Assembly: GCF_002575655.3 (NCBI RefSeq)
Contig: NC_053037.3
Span: 49,922,242-49,986,241, forward strand
DNA length: 64,000 nt
Source: Aegilops tauschii subsp. strangulata
Lineage: Eukaryota > Streptophyta > Magnoliopsida > Poales > Poaceae
Direction: 5' to 3'
The notes beneath the pieces were generated by a model, which was not told the DNA's origin, did no database searches, and saw only the letters and a list, made by a program, of their open reading frames with translations. Made by a program: the position numbers and the translations under genes. Every line of letters begins with the position of its first letter. Position 1 is the first letter of the stretch. This document shows, piece after piece, positions 44,775-57,000 of this stretch.

Positions 44775-47700
44775 GAAAGCACGCTCATCGAGTTCATCCG
44801 TGAGAATAGGGACATTTTTGCATGGAAGCCGTCTGACATGCCAGGTGTACCTAGAGAACTCGCTGAGCACACCCTCAATGTTGATCCGAAATTTAAGCCA
44901 GTCAGGCAATTCCTTCGGCGGTTTAATGAAGAGAGGAGGAAAGCTATTGGAGAAGAGGTGGCCCGGCTCTTGGCGGCCGGGTTTATTGTTGAAGTCTTTC
45001 ACCCAGAGTGGTTAGCTAACCCGGTGCTCGTACTCAAGAAGAACGGCACTTGGCGGATGTGTGTGGACTACACGGACTTAAACAAGGCGTGTCCGGCTGA
45101 TCCTTTTGCCCTTCCCCGTATTGATCAAATTATTTATGCTACGGCAGGTTGTGCGCGCTTAAGTTTCTTGGATGCTTATTCCGGGTATCATCAGATTAAA
45201 ATGGCAGTTAAGGACCAGGAGAAGACGGCGTTCATCACTCCCTTTGGAGCCTTCTGCTATGTGTCTATGCCCTTTGGACTCAAATGTGCACAGGCGACTT
45301 ATCAGCGTTGTGTACAGAACTGTCTTCATAACCAGATTGGGCGCAATGTTCATGCTTATGTGGACGATATTGTGGTTAAGTCCATAAAGGAGGAAACCCT
45401 GATAGATGATTTAAGGGAAACCTTTGATAATCTCCGGGTCTACAAGATGATGCTTAACCCGGCCAAGTGTGTGTTTTGGTGTTCCTGCAGGCAAACTCTT
45501 GGGTTTTTTGGTTTCTGACAGAGGCATTGAAGCTAACCCGGAGAAGATCAAGGCCATCACCTCCCTGGCTAAGCCGGCGTGTATAAATGACGTTCAGCGC
45601 TTGGCGGGTCGCATCGCGGCTTTAAGCCGGTTTATAAGCCGTTTGGGTGAGAAGGCCATGCCATTATATCAGTTGATGAAGAAAACTGATAACTTTGTCT
45701 AGAACGATGCGGCTAATACTGCTTTTGAGGATTTAAAGAGGCAGCTGGCAGAGCCCTCAGTCCTTGCTGCTCCGGTTGATAAGGAGCCCTTATTACTGTA
45801 TGTGACGGCGAACACACGAGCCGTCAGTGTGGCTATGGTGGTGGAGCGCAAGGAGGAGGGTAAGGAGCATCCGGTTCAGCGGCAGGTTTATTATGTCAGC
45901 GAAGTGCTCATCGAGTCCAAACAGCGGTATCCACATTGGCAGAAGCTTGTTTATGGTGTGTTCATGGCGAGCCGGAAGCTTAAACATTATTTCCAGGGTC
46001 ATCCCATCACTGTGGTCAGTTCTGCTCCTCTTGGTGATATCATTCAAAACAGAGAGGCCACAGGGCGAGTGGCTAAGTGGGCTATAGAGCTCGGACCCCA
46101 TGGTCTGAAATACGTGCCACGCACTGCTGTTAAATCTCAGGCCTTGGTGGATTTCATCAATGATTGGACAGAGTCACAAGTGCCCGAGCAAAAGCCAGAT
46201 AACACATACTGGACTATTCACTTTGATGGGTCCAGGCAGTTGGAGGGCTCGGGGGCTGGGGTCGTGTTGGCTTCCCCTAAAGGTGACAAGTTCCATTATG
46301 TGCTACAGTTGATGTTTCCTTGCACTAACAACGCGGCTGAGTACGAGGCCTTGCTCCATGGTTTTCGGATGGCTAAAGAGATGAGCTTGAGCCGGGTAAG
46401 GTGCTTCGGCGACTCAGACTTGGTGGCTCAACAAGTATCAGGAAAGTGGGATTCTAAGGACCCTCTCATGGCGGCTTATCGCCGCGAAGTTGATGCCATT
46501 GCTGGGCACTTTCAGGGTTACCAAGTGGAACACATCGATCGCAGGAAGAACGAGGCGGCTAATGCTTTAAGCCGGCTGGGCTCTCAGCGAAAGCCGGTGC
46601 CACCTAACACTTTCCCGGATATCCTGTATAACCCCTCTGTTAAGTTGCCTACAGAGGAAGATTTGGCTGTCCCTGACCCGGAGGCACGACTGGTGGCGGC
46701 TCTCCACATCATACCGGACTGGACAATGCCCTATCCGGCTTACATGACCCGGGGAGAGTTGCCTGAGGATGAAACTTTGGCCAGACAAATAACACGACGG
46801 GCTAAGTCAATGATTGTTATCAATGGCGAGTTGCATCACCGCAGTGTTACGGGAGCATTCCAGCGTTGTGTCTCCCCTGAGGAAGGTCAAGAGATCTTGC
46901 GTGAGATTCATGAAGGGGATTGTGGCCATCACGCCGGCTCAAAATCTCTTGTAGCCAAGGCTTTTCATCATGGTTTTTATTGGCTGACGGCTCATGCTGA
47001 TGCGGAGGACTTGGTCAGTAAATGTGATGGTTGCCAAAGGTTCTCACGACGGGCTCATGTGCCGGCTCAGGAGCTGAGGATGATCCCAATCACTTGGCCC
47101 TTTGCGGTCTGGGGGCTTGATATGGTTGGGCCTTTTAAAAGGTCCAAGGATAAGAAAACCCACCTCTTGGTGGCAGTTGACAAATTTACCAAGTGGGTTG
47201 AAGCGGAGCCAGTTAGTAAGTGTGATGCAGCCACGGCGGTTCAATTTATGAAAAAGGTGATTTTTCGCTTTGGCTTTCCGCACAGCATTATAACTGACAA
47301 TGGCACCAATTTATCCAAAGGCGCCATGGAAGAGTTTTGTCAACAAGAGCATATCCGACTTGATGTTTCCTCGGTGGCGCATCCTCAATCCAATGGTCAA
47401 GCTGAGAGAGCTAATCAGGAGATTCTGAAGGGCATCAAGCCCCGGCTTTTGGTCCCTTTGCAACGGACGCCGGGTTGTTGGGTGGAGGAGTTGCCCTCCG
47501 TCTTATGGAGCATCAACACTACTCCTAACAGGTCTACAGGTTTTACGCCTTTCTTCATGGTTTATGGGGCAGAAGCAGTCCTCCCCAGTGACATCCGTCA
47601 TGACTGACCTCGAGTGGCGGCTTATGTTGAGGCGGATAATGAACAGGCGCGCCAAGATGCTCTTGACTTGTTGGACGAACAACGTGATGTGGCAGCAGCT

Positions 47701-47979
47701 CGCTCAGCGATTTACCAACAAGACCTACGCCGTTATCATAGTCGCCGGGTTAAATCCCGGGTCTTCTAGGAAGGCGATCTCGTGCTCCGGCTCATCCAAG
47801 ATCAAGCCGATGCGCACAAGCTATCTCCACCTTGGGAGGGGCCCTTTGTGGTCAGCAAAAACTTGCACAACGGGTCATATTACCTCATTGACATTCGGGA
47901 GCACAAAGATTCACGTAAGTCGGAGGAAGAGACCCGTCGGCCGTGGAACATAGCTCAGCTTCGGCCTTACTACACTTGA
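44775..47979 (+). pseudogene. Tat-like pol: RT, RNase H, integrase, broken
   Basis: Reverse transcriptase runs from about 44775: CVDYTDLNKACPADPFALPR, FLDAYSGYHQIKMAV, MPFGLKCAQATYQRC, YVDDIVVKS at 45357. An extra T near 45475-45478 shifts frame; the rest follows at 45469-45702 (GFLVSDRGIEANPEKIKAI) to TAG at 45700. RNase H begins near 46.2 kb (TIHFDGSRQLEGSGAGVVL, NNAAEYEALLHGFRMAKEM). Integrase has the zinc region (GHHAGSKSLVAKAFHHGF, SKCDGCQRFSRR), the catalytic D in WGLDMVG, D in IITDNGT and E in NGQAERANQEILKG. Stops at 47605 and about 47768 interrupt the C-terminus, which ends NIAQLRPYYT at 47979. All catalytic residues are present but no continuous protein is possible. Confidence 0.9.
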
Positions 47980-49065
47980 GCCACCGGCTCTCATAATGTA
48001 CATATTTCTCTCAGCCATGTATATATTATGATAAGCAATAAAGCAGGACCTCTGTCCTTTTTTCTCCTCCAAATGTGCATGTGTTGTTTTCATTGCAAGA
48101 TTAACATGATAACTTGAAGGAGGATCCGGCTTATGATCGTATTCGAATCTAGCCATAGGTAATAAGGTCACTTGGGGGCTTCCTGTTCAAACATAGGTCG
48201 TATTCGAACCAAAGAGAACATAGCTGTCGATACCCATTTGATTGGCAAAGTGCCGAGCTCATTGGGGAGTTTTCTTTGATCATATTTGAATCATAGTTTA
48301 ACCTCTTTGGGAACCGATGTGGATCGTATTCGAATCAGCGTCGTTAAACAATTTTAAGTCATTTGGGGGCTTCCTGTTCAAACATGGGTCGTATTCGAAC
48401 CAAAGAGAACATAGCTGTCGGTACCCTCTTGATTGGCATCGCCACACCCACTGGGGGCTATATGATCGTATTCGAATCCTAGCATAACCCCTTTGGGCCG
48501 GGTCTCTGGTCGTATTCGAACTGGAAGCCCCTAAGTTTTCTGATTTATAGCGAGTTCTTCTGGCCATTTCAAGTGTGCACGGCCGGGTCTCACTTTGCCG
48601 GCTTAACCTTGATTTACAATGTTCATTGAACACAATGGGTGTCATTAAGACAGGTAAACCGGAGTTGAGGTACCAACCTTATTACCCGGGTTATCTAAAT
48701 CGGAAGTATGCTTGCAGGCCGCTAAGTGTGTTATTACGGCTGTATTAAGGATATAATTGAGGACCAGTATTTTTTGATTCATATTCCGGGTTATATATCT
48801 ACAACCTATGATTCTCAGGGCGGTAAGCCGCCTCGAGGCTTGTGATTTGTCCTTCTATGCAGGATAGTTCAAGGCAACTATTTTGAGCTTAAGGAAAACA
48901 AATGATTGATTACGACCCGAAGAAGTATAAAGGAGACAACTTCAATAGACTTACAGCATTCAAGGCGTGCACGATGGCACGGCAAAGATAAAGTGTTGGT
49001 CCTACTCTATTACAAGACTCATTGAGTCCAAAAGGGTGAGGCATTGTTTGATAAGCCGCCGGCAG
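47980..49065 (+). other. Tat-like element spacer between pol and antisense gene
   Basis: Non-coding. It holds the repeat cluster at 48120-48530 and a pyrimidine-rich stretch. The convergent arrangement means the sense pol transcript and the antisense gene transcript end toward each other here. Confidence 0.6.
48120..48530. repeat. Dispersed TCGTATTCGAA repeats, ~190-bp period
   Basis: Seven copies of TCGTATTCGAA or near variants (one is CATATTTGAA) occur with the surrounding phrase CTTGGGGGCTTCCTGTTCAA and CCAAAGAGAACATAGCTGTC, which repeats at about 48175-48235 and 48365-48425. TTCGAA is palindromic, so the motif reads similarly on both strands. Confidence 0.7.
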
Positions 49066-52000
49066 AGTTACGATGCTTGCTGGGTTGACGTCTCCGGCTC
49101 ATCCCTCTCTTCTCCTCCGGCTGTTCCCAAAGCCTGGAACGTCGACGACTTCCAGTCGATGCCGCTCAGAGCTTCGAATTGAGCCTCCTCGTCAATTAAC
49201 CCCGCCGGGTCAATCTCTGGGGCGAAGGTGTGCTGACGAGCCGGTGGAATTAAGCTGAGGGCTTCATAGCGCGGGGTCGGGATCCTCTGATTTTCCGCAT
49301 TGTAACCCGGCTGGTACTTGGTCAGATCTGTGTCGTTTCCAATAAGAGTGGCCACCGGGCGCACGACCTTCACGCAGGCGGCAAAGTTCCTTTGGTCGAA
49401 GGCTGTGCCGTCTTCCTTCAAACTTGGATAGCCGAGGGCGATGTCCGCCGGGTCTAACTCTGGAAGGAACGCCTTGGCCCGGCTCAGCGCGGCGATCGCT
49501 CCGGCTCTTGCGGAGGCCCGTCGCAGCTCTTGGATCCGTTGAGGCAGAACGGCGAGCCGGCGAAGAACTTCCGCCAGGTGAGTCGGCACCTCGTTGGATA
49601 GGGCCACCACAGCCAAGGCACGCTGTGACCCGGTGTAGAGTTGCTCCACCAGGGTGTACACGGCCTTCAGCTTGGTTACCACACTCTGGTTGAGGTTGGC
49701 ACTTCTGGGACCTGTTTAACAGAATCAGATAAGCTGCCGACAAGGATGAGTTATGAGATATAAAAATTCTAAACTTAATGAAAGCCGGTGAGATGACTTA
49801 CCGAAGATTGCGGCAACCATCTGGGACACTTGGCGCTTTAAGCCGGAGAGTTCGGCGGTCTTCTCTGAGAGAGCTTTCTCCGCCTGTTCGGCCCGGTTCA
49901 CCAGAGTGGCCTTCTCTTCGGCCCAGGCTCTCCGTTCAGCATCAAAGTTTGTCTTCAGCTGTTCTTGTGCAGCAATGCTGGACACAAATTTAGCATTTGC
50001 TTTCCGGGTCTCCATTTCTTGCATCTTCAGCCGGTTCTTCAGATCGGAGATGTAAGATTCAAACTTTTTACCAGCAGCCTGCATAATTTCCGGGTGAACA
50101 GTTATTGCACACTTTTAAAGTCCCAAGCAAAGACACTTGACACTTGGGGGCTAATGCATATTGAACGTTTCTATCTACAAATTGCCGGTTCAATTGAGTA
50201 AGCTGGAACTTAAGTCTACAACATATTCAGTCATAAGTCGTCGACTTGGGGGCTAGCATGGTAAAGGTAACTATGTAGTAAGTAAGAGGACAGAAGAATA
50301 ATACCTCAGACTTCTGCTGAATCTGGTTCACCATGGCAATCTCAGCATCCCGACTTTTGTGCACTTGGCTGACGTAGCCGGAGACGAGCTCTCCGATGCT
50401 CAGGTTGGTGTAGTCGGTGAGGTCCAGATTAACCCGGCGGGGCTGAAGCAACTCCCCCTTGGCAGAACACTTGGCCAGTGCAGTAGGTCTCCCCGGCTCA
50501 ACAAATTCCGTCCGGGTGATTACCATGTCCGGGTCATCTGCTGGTTGAGCCGAGCTGGAGGCCTCCGGGTTAACAGAAGCTTCTGCTACGGCTTGTTGGT
50601 CGGAGCAGCGGCCTCAGGAGCAGAGGTAGCTGGCGGTTCTTGAGCGGCTGCCTCTGGTTCAGGCAAGTCCGGCTCATCGACCGGCTTGTTCTTCTTCGCC
50701 CTTTTGCTGAGTTTTGCTTGGGCACTGAAAAGACAGAAAGGTTAAGCACAATGGTGTAAGTAAAGACAAAGTACAATATGAGATGATTGTCATTACCCGG
50801 GCACGGTCTTGAAAGCCGGCAGATTCGACTACATAGAGTCGCCAGAAGAGGGGGAAGTTCCTGATAATTTGAGTCAGAAGAGTTGAGCGGTTGACGTATA
50901 ACACCTGCCAAAGGATGAAAAGGGTACAACTTTGAGATCACCTCGGTCCGGCGTTTCCTCGATGCGTCAGGTAACCCGGAGGAAAGGTCAGTGTCTTTGT
51001 TGGTCCGGGTGTGCCGTCGGCTTTCATGAACCTGTCGCTTCAAAATAAATTGAGGATCTTGATAAGCTAAAGGATTGGAAAAGCTTACTTTCCGGGTTAC
51101 CCTTCGGACTTTCAGCTTTGGCAAGGGCTCCGAGTCGGAGGAAAGTGACATTACCTCTTCAACCACCGGGTTACTGGCTCCGGTGTCATCCTGTTGATGA
51201 ATAAGTATTGATAAGGCGGACAGAGATAAGCAATAAACACAACAAAAGATTACAGGTTCAGGGGTTACCTCTGACTCGGAGCTGTCGCTTAGTTGCATCA
51301 GCTCTGAGGCAGTAGGCCTACTTCCCTTCTTACGGGGAGCGGCTTTCTTGGCGGCTTTCTTCGCTTTCCTGGCCTTCTTGGCCGCCTCATGGTCATATTT
51401 GACCCGCCAGAACTTGTCATCAGCCTGAAAAATACAATGATGATTTCTTAAAACGATTCAGATGAAAGTTATATACAGAAGAAGATAAGATGCTCAGGTC
51501 AGCGGCTTACCGCTGGGGCTGGGTTGGTCTTGCAGAAGGGGGCTAACCCGGTCCTCCCGCAGTCTGCCAGGCTCTCGTTCAAAAGAGCCTTGGTCATATC
51601 CTCTGCAACATCTTCAGGAAGATCGTTGCGGCTGTGTCTCTGGGGGTCATCCTTTCGGCCCGTGTACTCGCACATTAAGCCGGGGCGGCAGCTCAATGGG
51701 ATCACCCGCCAGGAGATCCAGACCCGGACCAGATCGATTCCGTTGAGACCGTTGCCCAGGAGAGCCTTGATCTTGTTGATGGTGGGGAGCAGAGGTTGGC
51801 GTTCCGCCTGGGTTAACTTGTCAGACAGCGGGTGAGTCGGCTCCAGACGCGAGGGGCGAAAGCCGGGCAACGGACTCTCATCAGCCGGCGACGTGTCTTG
51901 GCAATAGAACCATGTCTGATTCCAGTCTTTGGGGTGGCTTGGTGGCTCTGCGTAAGGGAAAAGGCAGTCCCTCCGCCGCTGAATGGAGATGCCACCAAGA

Positions 52001-52413
52001 TCCAAACTTGGTCCATTGGCGCACTCATTCTGACGGTTCAGGTAGAAGAGCTCTCTGAAGAGCAGCAGGCTGGGCTCCTCTCCAAGGTAGACCTCGCAGA
52101 ACACTTGGAAGTTGCAGATATTGGACACTGAGTTGGGTCCTATGTCTTGAGGCCGCAGGTCGAAGAAATTCAGCACGTCTCTGAAAAACTTTGAGCAGGG
52201 CGGTGCGAAGCCCCGGCTCATGTGATCCGCAAAAATGACCACCTCCCCGTCCTTTGGCTGTGGTCTCTCCTCTGACGGGTCAGGGGCACGGTAGGACATG
52301 ACATCCTTCTTGGGCAGGTAGCCTGACTTGACAAAATCTGCTAACGTCTCGTTGGTGACATTGGACCTCATCCAATTGCAAGTGATGGAGGCTTTAGGAG
52401 CTTTGGGAGGCAT
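49066..52413 (-). CDS. Antisense spliced gene of the Tat-like element (putative gypsy-type transposon protein)
   Basis: Exon 1 is 51511-52413 (301 codons, MPPKAPKASITCNWMRSNVT). It has VVIFADHMSRGFAPPCSKFF and FFDLRPQDIGPNSVSNICNF, the plant-mobile domain Pfam calls putative gypsy type transposon, as far as I recall. Exon 2 is 51269-51424 and exon 3 is 51089-51190, both phase 0 with GT/AG borders. Further exons around 50.7-50.3, 50.08-49.80 and 49.68-49.07 kb encode a Lys/Ala-rich linker, a coiled coil (AEEKATLVNRAEQAEKALSE) and a C-terminus ending at TAA 49066-49068. The exact joins of exons 4-6 are not settled. Function is unknown; antisense extra genes are a known trait of Tat elements. 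Confidence 0.7.
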
Positions 52414-53444
52414 GGTGAAAGTCGGCAGCCTATGATAAAAGGAAACGTCCGGTTTAAGTATAAGCCGGAGGAAAATTATGGTTCAATGTTAAAGTGGCGG
52501 CTTACGGAGGGGACTAATGACATATAAGTGCACCAGGTTATTTAAGCCGCCCAAGGTATTGAGAGTAATTCGATTGTCTACGGCCTTATCACAGATGAGC
52601 CGGAAAATTCTATGGCGCGTGGTCTCCTTTGAGTCGGAAGGTTCTACGGCGTGTGGTTTCTTTAAACCGGAAATGTAAGCCGCCATGGCTAAACGAGTGC
52701 AGTTTTTTTACTAAGTGTGGTAAAAACAAGTTTCACATATTGCGGTAAATAATTTGGATCAAGTGGTCAGCTGAAAAAGAAAATTTCTAGACCTAGAAAC
52801 AGACGCGAGGGAGTTCTTGAGCTCGAACGAGGCCTTTATGCAGTGAAAAGAGGTCTACTTGGGTGTGAAATGGGTGCTAAAACATCTACCGCAGTGCTTC
52901 TATACAGGGCTAAGATAAAAAAAGGGCAGTAAAAATGAAAACCACCGGAGCTTGTGGGCGACGGCGACGAACACGGACGAACCCTACTGCAGATCTGTTC
53001 TACGGGGTAGCGAGGACTTACCGGTGCTGAAGAAATGCGGAGGTTGCCGCCGTTTGTCTGGACCGAGTCAGGGTGATGCAGCGGCCAAGGTTGACGAAGA
53101 CCGGGGGCGCGGTGGCGGCGGCAGAGTTCGAGCTCGAGCAGAGGAACAGTGGCGCGAGGAGGAAGAAGGGTGGCTGAAGGCCCGTCGGGCCGGGCTATTT
53201 ATAAGGGCGAGCTCATAAGTGGGCGCGAGAAACGAGGAGACCGCGGCGTGGTTATCTCCCCATGAAATGCCTCGATTTTCGGGATGGCAGTAAAGATAAG
53301 ATCCGTTGCGGATCTGGTGGAGTAAAAAACGGGCTTAATGGAAGATGACGTCACGACGGATTTCCCGGAGTCCAGAGGATGACGTCACGCCGGGTTATGG
53401 CCTTCGCACAATGGTAAGCCGGAGATTTTTTCTATCGAAAGGAT
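52414..53444 (-). other. Promoter-side region of the antisense gene, and 3' end of the element
   Basis: This stretch lies upstream of the antisense ATG. TATTTATAAGGG at 53196-53207 reads CCCTTATAAATA on the minus strand, a good TATA candidate about 790 bp upstream of that ATG. CGAAAGGAT before 53445 is a weak polypurine tract. The short plus-strand frame at 52952-53218 has no recognised product. Confidence 0.45.
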
Positions 53445-54005
53445 TGAAGATTGACATGAGCCGGCTCAAATCAATCTGGGGCCTAATGTTGAGGATATAG
53501 ACCTTAGAGTCACCCGCCAGAAGGGGCCGGGTTACTCATAATGGTCATCGCCAGAAGCCCGGCGCCAAGCTTGAAGACGGTGGGCCAAGGATGGGCTTAA
53601 GACCCGGATATGGCTTAAGGCCCGTAGTTACAATCATTATTATGGTAGAACTTGTAGTGTAAGGCAAGAATAGTCGCGAGTCCGAGCCGGACACTCTTAT
53701 GAGCCGGCCGGGACTCTGAGAGCTGCTGGGCGTCAGCCTCCCTATATAAAGGGACGACCCGGCAGCGGTTTAGGGACAAGAAAGATCTCATCGAGAGCCA
53801 GGCATAGCAGTTAAGCTCCCTGGTCATCGAAACCCTAATCAATACCACCTCAACTGGACGTAGGCTTTTACCTTCACCGTAAGGGGCCGAACCAGTATAA
53901 ACCCTCGTGTTCCTTGTCCCGTTTAACCCCTTCAAGCTTCCTAGCGGCGATGGCTCCACGACTAAGTCCTAGCTTGAGGACATCTGCCGTGACAATTCCA
54001 CGACA
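53445..54005 (+). repeat. 3' LTR of the Tat-like element
   Basis: Nearly identical to 40965-41525; the six differences seen include A/G at 53589, G/T at 53653, A/C at 53677, A/G at 53710 and T/C at 53920. The following bases GGCCCGATCC return to the TGTAACACCC unit. Confidence 0.85.
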
Positions 54006-57000
54006 GGCCCGATCCAGATCCAGGCGCAGTGGTTGACTTTCTTCCCCTCTCCCGATTTCTCTAAGTCCCCGAGTTTTTACATTATATGCTCATGTTCATC
54101 ACAGCATAACTCTCTGCATATAGTTCCGTTTCGTGCGTGTATTATATAGAAATGTTCATCTCATGATGCACTTCATTTTGTTCCATTGCACCATGTTCAT
54201 TTGAGTCCATCTTGATGCCCAAATCTCTGGTGCAAGAGTGCTAGTTGCTGTTAACTGCTGTTACTTATCAGAACTTGAGGATTTGTTATTTTTGTTGCTT
54301 TTAATCTGTGCATCTTATGGGCATGAGCTCTACATGTGTTTTGTTGTATGCCATTCCATCTTTACAGAGGTGTATTCCATGTATTTTTGTGATCTCTGTG
54401 GTGACTAGCACAAGCATGCAAACTAGGCTTCATGATGTTTCTGATTTCAGGGACTTAGTAATTTCTCTAAGTCTGTGACTGCTGTTATTTTGTTGCTATG
54501 TATCCATATGGCTACAGAGAGGTTCATGCTTATTTTGGTGAGGTTCAGTAAGGATGTTTTGTAGATATTGTTGTCATTGATCCATTCCTGCCCTTGTTTG
54601 CAATTATGGAGTGCAATAGCATGACTCAATCTTGCTCTACTTTTGCTAGAAAATATTTCTGGCAGATTGTTTACATGTTATTCAATTTTGCCAAGCTTAT
54701 TGTAGTTGATCCATACATGCTATATATTTGCTCTTGCCATGGATAGCTTCATAAACTTTCCATCTTGCTGTAGGTATGCTTGTTTTATCATGCATTGCTT
54801 TGTGGTGAGTGCATCAAGCTCACAAAGATGCCTTCATATTATTGTTTCTGCCATGCTCTGTTTTCTGCTAAGTCTGGAACCTGTTAACGAAACTTGCTAT
54901 ATTTACATGGTTGCCATCATATCTTCTGGTCCTTTTGGGCTTATGGTCAGTAAGGGACTTTTGTCATATGCATTTAGTAGAATACTTACATGCCTTGTTT
55001 TGCCATGTTAAGTTCCTGTAGCATGTTGATTTCGTGCTCTGAACATTGCTACCTGATGCTGTTTCAGTCATGTCCAGTAATTTCACCAAGTCTGTAAACC
55101 TGATATCTTTTGCACTTTTGCCATGCTTGTTTGAGCTTGTTATGTTGTGAACTAGCCGTAGCTAAGTGTTCATCTTTTGTTAAGTATCTCCTGTAGATTA
55201 CTTCCATATGCTTTGTTGCTACGTTAGAGTGCTGTAGCATAGTTTCTTGTTGCATTCTAAGTGCTATCATGCTGTTAATCGCAGATTCGTGTCATTCTTG
55301 TTTTGCTTGCCATTTGCAAACCGTGCATCCGTTTCCGGTGATCTTTATATCGATTTCGACCAAAATATTCTCATATTTCCAGTGGAATACTTGGTTTGGC
55401 CAAGTTACTGCCTTGTTCATCATTTTCCTTCCGGAGCACGCATATGCATCGCATAACCCATCTCGCATATCATTCATGTTTTGCATCATGTTGCTTGTGC
55501 ATTTCCCGTGATTGATTGTGTTTCCATTGCTTGTGTTCTTGTGTTGGGTAGAGCCGGGAGACGAGTTCGTGTACGAGGAACCTGTTGAGTACGCTTACGA
55601 GGATCAAGCTTTCGACAACTCTGAGAACCTTGCAGGCAAGATGACCATACCCTCGAAATCACTTCTATCTTTGCTTTGCTAGTTGTTCGTTCTATTGCCA
55701 TGCTGCGCTACCTACCACTTGCTATATCATGCCTCCTATTTTGCCATGTCAGCCTCTAACCATCCTTTCCTAGAAAACCGTTGCTTGGCTAAGTTACCGC
55801 TTTTGCTCAGCCCTTCTTATAGCGTTGCTAGTTGCAGGTGAAGTTGAAGTTGGTTCCATGTTGGAACATGGATATTTTGGAATATCACAATATCTCTTAT
55901 TTAATTAATGCATCTATATATTTTGGTAAAGGGTGGAAGGCTCGGCCTTATGCCTGGTGTTTTGTTCCACTTTTGCCGCCCTAGTTTCCGTCTTACCGGT
56001 ATTATGTTCCTTGAGTTTGCGTTCCTTACGCGGTTGGGTGATTTATGGGACCCCCTTGACAGTTCGCCTTGAATAAAACTCCTCCAGAAAGGCCCAACCT
56101 TGATTTTACCATTTGCCACCTAAGCCTTTTCCCCCGGGTTTTTGCGAGCCCGAGGGTCATCTTTATTTTAACCCCCCCGGGCCAGTGCTCCTTCGAGTGT
56201 TGGTCCGAACCGAGCAGCCTGCGGGGCCACCACGGGGAAACTCGAGGACTGGTTTTACTCGTAGCTTGACTTATCCGGTGTGCCCTGAGAACGAGATATG
56301 TGCAGCTCCTATCGGGATTTGTCGGCGCATCGGGCGGCTTTGCTGGTCTTGTTTTACCATTGTCGAAATGTCTTGTAAACCGGGATTCCGAGACTGATCG
56401 GGTCTTTCCGGGAGAAGGTTTATCCTTCGTTGACCGTGAGAGCTTATGATGGGCTAAGTTGGGACACCCCTGCAGGGTATTATCTTTCGAAAGCCGTGCC
56501 CGCGGTTATGAGGCAGATGGGAATTTGTTAATGTCCGGTTGTAGAGAACTTGTCACTTGACCCAATTAAAACACATCAACTGTGTGTGTAGCCGTGATGG
56601 TCTCTTCTCGGCGGAGTCCGGGAAGTGAACACGGTTTGAGTTATGAATGACGTAAGTAGGAGTTCAGGATCACTTCTTGGTCATTACTAGAAGACGACCG
56701 TTCCATTGCTTCTCTTCTCGCTCTCATTTGCGTATGTTAGCCACTATATATGCTTAGTGCCTGCTGCAGCTCCACCTCATTACACCATCCTTTCCTATAA
56801 GCTTGAATAGTCTTGATCTCGCGGGTGTGAGATTGCTGAGTCCTCGTGACTCACAGATTCTACCAAAACAGTTGCAGGTGCCGACGATGCCAGTGCAGAT
56901 GACGCAATCGACCTCAAGTGGGAGTTCGATGAGGAACGGGGTCGTTACTATGTGTCTTTTCCTGATGATCAGTAGTGGAGCCCAGTTGGGTCGATCGGGG

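Larger units (their letters stand above)
40965..54005 (+). mobile_element. Tat-like Gypsy LTR retrotransposon, 13 kb, with antisense gene
   Basis: LTRs of 561 bp (40965-41525 and 53445-54005) differ at only six visible positions. The primer-binding site TGGCGCCCACCGTGGGGC follows the 5' LTR. Gag, protease, RT, RNase H and integrase follow in Gypsy order (41614-47979), then a tandem-repeat spacer and a multi-exon antisense gene (52413 to 49069). The antisense gene before the 3' LTR is characteristic of the Tat lineage. The gag-pol has five in-frame stops and at least two frameshifts, so this copy is defective. No target duplication is visible (CCGGA left, GGCCC right). Confidence 0.9.
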
